From positions 1 through 12,363 of the forward strand of contig JAFAZB010000272.1 in the NCBI GenBank assembly GCA_019240015.1: 12,363 nt of DNA. Reading direction: 5' to 3'. This document shows, in pieces, positions 1 to 5,504 of this stretch. Made by a program: the position numbers and the translations under genes. The stretch is from Solirubrobacterales bacterium. Lineage in GTDB: Bacteria; Actinomycetota; Thermoleophilia; Solirubrobacterales; Solirubrobacteraceae. Below the pieces are notes generated by a model, which saw only the letters and a program-made list of their open reading frames with translations, had not been told where the DNA came from and ran no database searches. Position 1 is the stretch's first letter. Each line of letters starts with the position of its first letter.

Positions 1-252
1 GACGAGTTGCTGTCGCCCAGCAAGGCCGCGCGGGTTGCATGGCCGCGGCAAATCGCGATGCACTTGACGCGCGAGTTCACCGACGCCTCGCTCCACAAGC
101 TCGGAGAGGCGTTCGGCGGTCGCAACCACGCGACGATCCTGCACGCCTGCAAGCGCGTCTCAGAGCGCCTGCTCAATGACCACGAGGCAGCCAAGGAGCT
201 GGAGGAGCTCTCGGCGATGCTGCGACGCAGACAAGTCGACCGAGACTGTTGA
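1..252 (+). CDS. dnaA: Chromosomal replication initiator DnaA, C-terminal end (5' partial)
   Basis: DnaA is the ATP-dependent initiator that binds DnaA boxes at oriC and opens the duplex. Only the last 83 codons are in the window; the reading frame is open from base 1 and ends at TGA 250-252. They cover domain IV, the helix-turn-helix DNA-binding domain. Visible are the basic-loop segment ending W-P-R-Q-I-A-M and the DnaA signature helix F-G-G-R-N-H-A-T-I-L-H-A-C at about residues 39-51 of this fragment, where E. coli has GGRDHTTVLHAC. The AAA+ domain and the start lie upstream. An ATG at base 58 and a TTG at base 7 are internal codons, not starts. The next gene is dnaN, 130 bp away, the usual order at bacterial origins. 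Identification is secure; the only limitation is truncation by the window edge. Confidence 0.97.
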   Translation, partial: DELLSPSKAARVAWPRQIAMHLTREFTDASLHKLGEAFGGRNHATILHACKRVSERLLNDHEAAKELEELSAMLRRRQVDRDC

Positions 253-295
253 CAAACTTGTCTGTCCGCCCGGCGTGAGACGGGTTCTCCGACAA
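228..295. promoter_or_regulatory. Cluster of DnaA-box-like TTGTC cores around the dnaA stop codon
   Basis: Four copies of the TTGTC core of the actinobacterial DnaA box (TTGTCCACA) lie within 68 bp: minus strand at 230-234, 251-255 and 291-295, plus strand at 258-262. The best full site is 247-255 on the minus strand, TTGTCAACA, 8 of 9 to the consensus. Two of the cores sit in a perfect 9-bp inverted repeat (228-236 CAGACAAGT with 256-264 ACTTGTCTG). Minus-strand cores at 230 and 251 are 21 bp apart, about two helical turns. DnaA binding is inferred; the other sites match in only 5 or 6 of 9 positions. Confidence 0.45.
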
Positions 296-336
296 CAACT
301 TCTCCGCTATGTGCGCCGGAGTATCGAGTTCTTCAC

Positions 337-363
337 AGCTTCTATTCACTCTATGACTTCTAT
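337..363 (+). repeat. Three 9-bp tandem units ending in TCTAT, dnaA-dnaN spacer
   Basis: Three adjacent 9-mers, AGCTTCTAT (337-345), TCACTCTAT (346-354) and GACTTCTAT (355-363), share TCTAT at a strict 9-bp period. They lie in the most AT- and pyrimidine-rich stretch of the window. On the opposite strand they read ATAGA, containing the TAG triplet of DnaA-trio elements. A duplex-unwinding role is plausible by position, 40-70 bp from the DnaA-box-like cores, but it is inference. The last unit also overlaps a possible dnaN -10 box. Confidence 0.5.
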
Positions 364-366
364 CTT
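361..366 (+). promoter_or_regulatory. Possible dnaN -10 box
   Basis: TATCTT fits the actinobacterial TANNNT -10 pattern. It would start transcription near base 373, leaving a leader of about 10 nt before the dnaN GTG, consistent with the absence of a Shine-Dalgarno there. There is no convincing -35 hexamer 17 bp upstream. A TTGACA at 249-254 has no matching -10 at normal spacing. Confidence 0.3.
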
Positions 367-382
367 CCTCTGAGTATCAGCC

Positions 383-1492
383 GTGAAGATTTCGTGTGAG
401 CAGACCGCGCTCCTTGGGGAGCTCCAGACCGTCAGCCGGGTCGCGTCGACGCGCAGCGCGATTCAGGCGCTGGCGGGCGTCCAGCTCGCGGCCTCTTCAG
501 ACGGCTGTGAACTCCGAGCTACCGACATGGACGTAGGCCTCCGAGTGCCTCTCGAGGCGGAGGTGATCAGGGAGGGCGTGGTGGTGCTCCCCGCGCGTCT
601 GCTGCTCGACGTCGTTCGCTCGCTGCCAGCCGGACGCGCGACGCTCGAGTTGCGGCCGACCGAGCAGGACGTGGAGCTCGTCTCCGGCAATGCCACCTTC
701 CACATTCGCACCCTGCGCACCGAGGACTTCCCGCCGTTCCCCGAGCCCGAGCCCGACTCTTTGATCGCCATCCCGGCGCCGGCTTTCGTCGCGACCGCGC
801 TGAAGGTGGCCGGCTCGGCCTCGCGGGATGAGACTCGCCCGGTGTTGACTGGGATCCTGGTCTCCGCGTCGGACCGGGAGCTCCGCATGGTCGCCACCGA
901 CTCCTACCGGTTGAGCGTCAAGGAGACGGTGCTCGACGCGTCGTTGCCCTCGGCGTTTGAGGTCAACGTGCCGGCGCGCGCGCTTCAAGAACTCGCGCGG
1001 CTCGTCGGCCACGGCGAGGACGAGCAGCTGAGCATCAGCGTGCGCCAGAACCAGGTGCTGTTCACGCTCGGTGCAACGGTCCTCTCCTCACGGCTGATCG
1101 ACGGACAGTTCCCCAACTATCGCCAGTTGCTGCCGGAGAGCTTCGAGCACGAGCTCCGGATCGCGAGCGCGGAGCTGACCGAGGTGGTTCGGCGAATCAG
1201 CCTGCTCGCGCAAAAGAACGCACCGCTGAGGCTCGCCTTCAAGCCCGGGGAGCTGACCGTCTCGGCCCAGACCCCGGACGTCGGCGAGGCGCTTGAATCG
1301 CTTCCGGTGTCGTTTCAGGGAGAGCCGCTCGAAATCGGCTTCAACCCAGACTTCCTGCGCGCCGGGCTGGAGGCGATCGAGGAGGGCAATGTGGTGTTGA
1401 AGCTGATCAGCCCTCTTCGTCCAGGGCTGATCGAAGCGGCCGACGAGAGCCGGTTTCAGTACCTCATCATGCCGATTCGCCTCAACGTGTAG
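383..1492 (+). CDS. dnaN: DNA polymerase III beta subunit (sliding clamp)
   Basis: The beta clamp is a ring-shaped homodimer that encircles DNA and tethers the replicative polymerase and many repair proteins. The product is 369 aa, the usual length (about 365-380), and fits three topologically similar clamp domains of about 120 residues each. It opens M-K-I-S-C-E-Q, contains the domain I segment T-D-M-D-V-G-L around residues 47-53, the domain II segment M-V-A-T-D-S-Y-R-L, and closes with Y-L-I-M-P-I-R-L, the C-terminal segment that helps form the protein-binding pocket. The start is GTG at 383, chosen because it gives the correct N-terminal beta strand and no better codon lies upstream. No Shine-Dalgarno is visible (bases 371-382 read TGAGTATCAGCC), so initiation may be nearly leaderless. 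recF follows after 9 nt, which suggests one operon. Confidence 0.98.
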   Translation: MKISCEQTALLGELQTVSRVASTRSAIQALAGVQLAASSDGCELRATDMDVGLRVPLEAEVIREGVVVLPARLLLDVVRSLPAGRATLELRPTEQDVELVSGNATFHIRTLRTEDFPPFPEPEPDSLIAIPAPAFVATALKVAGSASRDETRPVLTGILVSASDRELRMVATDSYRLSVKETVLDASLPSAFEVNVPARALQELARLVGHGEDEQLSISVRQNQVLFTLGATVLSSRLIDGQFPNYRQLLPESFEHELRIASAELTEVVRRISLLAQKNAPLRLAFKPGELTVSAQTPDVGEALESLPVSFQGEPLEIGFNPDFLRAGLEAIEEGNVVLKLISPLRPGLIEAADESRFQYLIMPIRLNV

Positions 1493-1501
1493 CGACCGCT
1501 G

Positions 1502-2608
1502 GTGCAGGTGCTGGCGCTCAGGGCCCGCGATTTCCGCGGCTATCCGCAGCTCGAGGTCGAGCTCGGACCAGGGCTGACGGTCATCTCGGGTCCGAACGGC
1601 GCCGGCAAGACGAACCTGCTCGAGGCGCTGTATTTCGGATGCACGGCCCGCTCCTGCCGCACCGCCAACGAGCGCGAGGTGGTGCGTTTTGGCGCGGCTG
1701 CCACCAGGGTCGTGTTGGCCGCGCAGGGGGCGGATGGTCCGCATCAGCTCTCGGTCGGCTTTGCGCCCGGTGAGCCGAAGCGGATCGCAGTCGATGGGGC
1801 GCCCCTCGATCGCCTGCTCGAGGCTGCCAACCGCCCTCTGGTGAGCGTCTTCCTGCCGGACCGCCTGGAGCTGATCAAGGGTGCACCCGGTGTTCGCCGC
1901 GCCCATCTCGACCACCTGGTGGGTGCTCTGTGGCCCGGCCGGGTCGGGACCCGGCGCGCGTACGCGCAAGCGCTCGCGCAGCGCAACGCGCTGATCGGTC
2001 GCATCCGGGCTGGGTTGAGCGCCCGCCACTCGCTGCTCGCCTGGGACATACAGCTGGCCGATCACGCGATCGCCCTGATGGGCGATCGAGCCTCCGCCAC
2101 CGCCGCGGTGGCCGAGCGGTATGCCCGCATCGGCACAGAGCTGGATTCTGACGAGGAGCTGTCGATCGCCTACCGTCCTCGCTCTCGCGCCCGGACCCGA
2201 GAGGAGCTGGCGGCCGAGCTCAGCGAGCGGATCGATGGTGACCTGGAGCGCGGCTTCACCGCCCACGGCCCGCATCGCGACGAGTTGCTGACGCTTCGGG
2301 GCGGAAGAGACCTCCGGGCATTCGGCTCGCAAGGACAGCAGCGAATCGCGCTGTTGGCATTGCTGCTGGCCGAGCGAGAGGCAATTGCGACCCATCGCGG
2401 GGCCGCCCCGCTGCTGCTGCTGGACGACGTGATGAGCGAGCTCGATGGCCCACGCCGCCACGCGCTCGTGCGCCTGCTCAGGGCGAGCGGCGGGCAGGCG
2501 GTGATCACCACCACGGATCTGGACCACGTCCCCGAGGGGGAGGACCCTGAGGTGAGGCGGCTCGAGGTCTCGGCGGGGCGTGTCCTGGGCGAGGTGTTGG
2601 CGGCGTGA
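1502..2608 (+). CDS. recF: DNA replication and repair protein RecF
   Basis: RecF is an SMC/ABC-type ATPase that, with RecO and RecR, loads RecA at single-strand gaps and stalled forks. The product is 368 aa, normal for the family. Motifs visible: Walker A G-P-N-G-A-G-K-T at residues 30-37, ABC signature region F-G-S-Q-G-Q-Q-R at 274-281, Walker B L-L-L-L-D-D at 304-309, and the D-loop S-E-L-D at 312-315. The N-terminal L-R-A-R-D-F-R-G-Y matches the RecF opening. The start is GTG 1502, 9 nt after the dnaN stop and without a recognisable Shine-Dalgarno, which points to coupling with dnaN. The end overlaps the next gene by 4 nt (GTGA). A very long minus-strand open frame lies over this gene but encodes nothing recognisable; it is a GC-bias shadow. 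Confidence 0.97.
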   Translation: MQVLALRARDFRGYPQLEVELGPGLTVISGPNGAGKTNLLEALYFGCTARSCRTANEREVVRFGAAATRVVLAAQGADGPHQLSVGFAPGEPKRIAVDGAPLDRLLEAANRPLVSVFLPDRLELIKGAPGVRRAHLDHLVGALWPGRVGTRRAYAQALAQRNALIGRIRAGLSARHSLLAWDIQLADHAIALMGDRASATAAVAERYARIGTELDSDEELSIAYRPRSRARTREELAAELSERIDGDLERGFTAHGPHRDELLTLRGGRDLRAFGSQGQQRIALLALLLAEREAIATHRGAAPLLLLDDVMSELDGPRRHALVRLLRASGGQAVITTTDLDHVPEGEDPEVRRLEVSAGRVLGEVLAA

Positions 2609-2913
2609 GCCCGTGGCGCCGAGGACCCCGCCCGCTCGGCGCGACGCTTGCCGCGCTCGCCGACGAGCTCGCTCCCGACACCCCGTTGGCGCAGCTCCAG
2701 CGGGTGTGGGCAGGGGCGGTTGGGGAGCAGATCGCCGCGCAAGCGCAACCCTCCGCCGAGCGCGCCGGGGTGGTCACGGTGTCGTGTTCGGCGTCCGTCT
2801 GGGCGCAGGAGCTCGACCTGATGGCACCCCAGCTGATCGAGCGTCTCAACGCCGCTCTGGGCGGCGCTCGGGTGCACCGTCTGCGGTGTGTCGCGACGGG
2901 CTACGAACGCTAG
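2605..2913 (+). CDS. dciA: DUF721 / DciA-family protein
   Basis: DciA (DUF721) proteins are the ancestral bacterial factors that help load the replicative helicase DnaB at the origin, the role taken over by DnaC in E. coli. The product is 102 aa, a short version made almost entirely of the DUF721 domain. Typical features are L-Q-R-V-W-A-G-A-V-G at about residues 31-40, the strand V-V-T-V-S-C-S-A-S-V-W-A-Q-E-L at about 56-70, and the following amphipathic helix with L-I-E-R-L-N. It starts at GTG 2605 inside the recF stop codon, so translation is probably coupled to recF. Its place between recF and gyrB is the standard actinobacterial arrangement (often labelled recF-DUF721-gyrB). Family assignment is firm; helicase-loading function is inferred from the family. 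Confidence 0.88.
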   Translation: MSPWRRGPRPLGATLAALADELAPDTPLAQLQRVWAGAVGEQIAAQAQPSAERAGVVTVSCSASVWAQELDLMAPQLIERLNAALGGARVHRLRCVATGYER

Positions 2914-2979
2914 CGTTTTCTCCGCGTTTTGCAGGCAAAAGGATCCCGGCTGGGGGGCGGATTCCGGGGCCCGCTGTGC

Positions 2980-2985
2980 TATTCT
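2980..2985 (+). promoter_or_regulatory. Probable gyrB -10 box
   Basis: TATTCT matches TANNNT and sits in the context GCTATTCT, resembling other putative promoters here (8017-8028, 8288-8300). It would start transcription near base 2992 and give a leader of about 70 nt holding the hairpin at 3004-3041. No good -35 is present at 17 bp spacing. Upstream, 2927-2940 carries a small perfect inverted repeat (TTTTGC-AG-GCAAAA) of unknown role. Confidence 0.5.
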
Positions 2986-3003
2986 TCTGTACACCAAGTT
3001 TCG

Positions 3004-3041
3004 ACGCCCCGGCGCGCGGTAGTTGCGCGATTCCGGGGCGT
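3004..3041 (+). promoter_or_regulatory. Strong hairpin in the gyrB leader
   Basis: A 9-bp perfect stem pairs ACGCCCCGG (3004-3012) with CCGGGGCGT (3033-3041). It continues as a 5-bp inner stem CGCGC (3013-3017) with GCGCG (3025-3029), with a 3-nt bulge ATT (3030-3032) and a 7-nt loop (3018-3024). It ends 12 nt before the gyrB Shine-Dalgarno and leaves that site single-stranded. There is no T-tract, so it is unlikely to be a simple terminator. A role in mRNA stability or in gyrB control is inference. Confidence 0.55.
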
Positions 3042-3053
3042 AACAATGTCATC

Positions 3054-3058
3054 GGAGG
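3054..3058 (+). promoter_or_regulatory. gyrB ribosome binding site
   Basis: GGAGG (extended GGAGGA) precedes the in-frame TTG at 3063 by 4 nt. It is the only good Shine-Dalgarno near the conserved GyrB N terminus and decides the TTG start, although the spacing is slightly short. Confidence 0.75.
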
Positions 3059-3062
3059 ATCG

Positions 3063-5495
3063 TTGCCGAACGACGACGGCGCAGCACGGCGCCGAACGGG
3101 CAGCTCGAGTTATGACGCCCAGGACATAACCGTCCTCGAGGGTCTCGAGGCGGTCCGCAGACGGCCTGGGATGTACATCGGGTCGACCGGCTTGCGTGGG
3201 CTTCACCACCTCGTCTACGAGGTTGTTGACAACTCTGTGGATGAGGCGTTAGCGGGTTCCTGCGATCAGGTCACGGTCACGATCCACCCGGACAACTCAG
3301 TCACTGTGACCGACGACGGCCGTGGTATTCCGGTTGCGGTGATGGAGAAGGAGAACCGCCCTGCGGTCGAGGTGGTGATGACCGTCCTGCACGCCGGCGG
3401 CAAGTTCGGCGATGGCGGCGGCTATAAGGTCTCCGGCGGCCTGCACGGCGTCGGCGTGTCGGTCGTCAACGCGCTGTCGGAGCGACTCGAGGTGCTGGTC
3501 GAGCGCGACGGCTACCGCTGGTCGCAGGCCTACGAGCGCGGCCAGCCGCTGGGCGAGCTGAAGCGGGGCGAGCCGACCAAGCGGACCGGGACGACGATCA
3601 CCTTCCTGCCCGACGCCGACGTGTTCGAGACGCTCGATCTCGACTTCACCACGCTTGAGGAGCGGATGCGCGACACGGCCTTCCTGACGCGCGGGCTACA
3701 GATCACGATCATCGACGAGCGCGGCGCGGGCAACCGCGCCGAGTTCCAGTACGAAGGCGGGATCGTGGACTTCGTCAGCTACCTGAACCAGAACAAGGAG
3801 CCGATCCACAAGAAGGTGATCTCGTTCGACGGCGAGAGCGAAGAGGGTGCCGTCGAAGTGGCAATGCAGTGGAACTCCTCGTATCAGGAGTCGGTGTTCT
3901 CGTTCGCCAACAACATCAACACGCTCGAAGGCGGATCGCATCTGAGCGGCTTCCGCTCCGCGCTCACCAGCGCGCTGAACAAATACGCGCGCGACAAGGG
4001 CGAGCTCCGGGAGAAGGACGAGAACCTCACCGGCGAAGACGTCCGTGAGGGTCTGACGGCGGTGATCTCGGCGAAGTTGGTCGATCCCCAGTTCGAGGGC
4101 CAGACGAAGTCCAAGCTCGGCAATCCCGGGATGCAGGGGTTCGTCCACTCGATCGTCAACTCGCGGCTGGCGGAGTTCCTCGAGGAGAACCCGCAGGACG
4201 CGCGGGCGGTGATCCGCAAGGCGGTCCAGGCCTCCCAGGCGCGGGCGGCGGCCCGCAAGGCCCGTGACCTCACGCGCCGCAAGTCCGCGCTCGAGAACTC
4301 AACCCTTCCCGGCAAGCTTGCCGACTGCTCGGTCAAGGATCCTGCGCTCGCCGAGCTGTTCGTGGTGGAGGGGGATTCGGCCGGCGGCTCGGCGGTCAGC
4401 GCGCGCGACCGCAACACGCAGGCGATCCTGCCCCTGCGGGGGAAGATCCTCAATGTCGAGAAAAGCCGGATCGACAAGGTGCTCGCAAACACCGAGATCC
4501 AGGCGCTGATCACGGCGATCGGGACGGGCGTGCGCGACGAGTTCGACCTGGCCAAGGCCCGCTACCACAAGGTCGTGTTGCTGACCGATGCCGACGTGGA
4601 CGGCGCGCACATCCGGACGCTTGCGTTGACGCTGCTGTTCCGGGAGATGCAGCCGTTGCTCGAAGCCGGCTACGTGTACATCGCAAAGCCGCCGCTGTAT
4701 CGCCTCACGCGCGGGCAGAAGCACCGTTACCTCGAGCGGGAGGCCGAGCTCGAGGACATCCTGCTGGGCGACAAGTTCGAGAAGCTGGAGGTCTACGATC
4801 GCTACAACAAGGCGTTCAAGCTGACCGAGGCTCGCTGGAAGCGGTTCTCGAGGCTGCTCAAGCAGTACGAAGGCTGGGCTTCCGCGTTGCGCGCCGCCCA
4901 CGGACAGGGGGTCGTCACCTTCATGCAACAGGCTCGGCTGCTGGACGAGCAGGTCACCGACGTCGAGGGGCTGGTCCGACTCGTCGGCAAGGACGGCCAG
5001 AATGGCGACGGCGAGGCGTACCGCGCCGAGCTGGTCTCCGAAGACGCCGGCGAGGTGGTGATCCGGACCGTCGAGGCGAAGACCGGGCTCGCCACCACCC
5101 ACCACATCCGTCGCGCGACGCTCGAGGCAAACGAATATCACCGGCTCGCCGACGTGCACGGCGAGCTGGTCTCGCTGGCGGGCACGCCCCCGTTTACGGT
5201 GCGGCTCGGAGAGAGCACCACCGATGCCTCGACATTCGAGGAACTTCGAGCGGCGGTCCTCGGGATCGCGCAGAAGGGCATCGATTACTACCGCTTCAAG
5301 GGGCTTGGCGAGATGGACGCCGAGGAGCTGCGCGAGACGACGATGGACCCGGCGACCCGGACGCTGGTTCAGGTCACGATGGAGGATGCCGCGTCGGCCG
5401 ACCTGGTGTTCTCGATGCTGATGGGTGATCAGGTCGAGCCCCGGCGGGCGTTCATCGAGGAGAACGCGCGGCTCGTCTCGAACCTCGACGTGTAG
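3063..5495 (+). CDS. gyrB: DNA gyrase subunit B
   Basis: GyrB carries the ATPase and the TOPRIM metal site of gyrase, which introduces negative supercoils. From TTG 3063 the product is 810 aa. The frame is open far upstream, through the DUF721 gene, but the ribosome site at 3054 and the conserved opening D-I-T-V-L-E-G-L-E-A-V-R-R-R-P-G-M-Y-I-G support 3063. GHKL ATPase residues: catalytic E53, N57 and D84-D-G-R-G-I-P90. TOPRIM: E436-G-D-S-A and D509-A-D-V-D513. The end R-R-A-F-I-E-E-N is canonical. Most actinobacterial GyrBs are about 650-690 aa; this one has roughly 160 extra residues (about 575-735) between the P-P-L-Y-R and Y-R-F-K-G-L-G-E-M motifs, in the place of the E. coli-type insertion. 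The quinolone-region motif P-L-R-G-K-I-L-N-V-E-K is intact. gyrA follows after 9 nt. Confidence 0.97.
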   Translation: MPNDDGAARRRTGSSSYDAQDITVLEGLEAVRRRPGMYIGSTGLRGLHHLVYEVVDNSVDEALAGSCDQVTVTIHPDNSVTVTDDGRGIPVAVMEKENRPAVEVVMTVLHAGGKFGDGGGYKVSGGLHGVGVSVVNALSERLEVLVERDGYRWSQAYERGQPLGELKRGEPTKRTGTTITFLPDADVFETLDLDFTTLEERMRDTAFLTRGLQITIIDERGAGNRAEFQYEGGIVDFVSYLNQNKEPIHKKVISFDGESEEGAVEVAMQWNSSYQESVFSFANNINTLEGGSHLSGFRSALTSALNKYARDKGELREKDENLTGEDVREGLTAVISAKLVDPQFEGQTKSKLGNPGMQGFVHSIVNSRLAEFLEENPQDARAVIRKAVQASQARAAARKARDLTRRKSALENSTLPGKLADCSVKDPALAELFVVEGDSAGGSAVSARDRNTQAILPLRGKILNVEKSRIDKVLANTEIQALITAIGTGVRDEFDLAKARYHKVVLLTDADVDGAHIRTLALTLLFREMQPLLEAGYVYIAKPPLYRLTRGQKHRYLEREAELEDILLGDKFEKLEVYDRYNKAFKLTEARWKRFSRLLKQYEGWASALRAAHGQGVVTFMQQARLLDEQVTDVEGLVRLVGKDGQNGDGEAYRAELVSEDAGEVVIRTVEAKTGLATTHHIRRATLEANEYHRLADVHGELVSLAGTPPFTVRLGESTTDASTFEELRAAVLGIAQKGIDYYRFKGLGEMDAEELRETTMDPATRTLVQVTMEDAASADLVFSMLMGDQVEPRRAFIEENARLVSNLDV

Positions 5496-5504
5496 GCGGC
5501 CGCC

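Noticed and set aside
249..254. Perfect TTGACA (-35 consensus) at the dnaA stop
   Set aside because: No -10 hexamer lies 16-18 bp downstream (the sequence there is GC-rich). The bases are better explained by the TTGTC/GACAA repeat.
2067..2088. 9-bp perfect inverted repeat inside recF (CGATCGCCC, loop TGAT)
   Set aside because: It lies within conserved coding sequence with ordinary codons. Repeated GATCG motifs are expected by chance in this composition, and no terminator or regulatory context is present.
1088..2527. 479-codon open frame on the minus strand opposite the end of dnaN and most of recF
   Set aside because: It has no recognisable domain, is rich in Arg/Gln/Leu as expected for the complement of a GC-rich gene, and lies opposite two certain genes. 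It is a GC-bias shadow.
2580..3062. N-terminal extension of gyrB back to 2580
   Set aside because: The frame is open, but it runs through recF's end, the DUF721 gene and the leader hairpin. The extra sequence resembles no GyrB, and a good ribosome site precedes TTG 3063.
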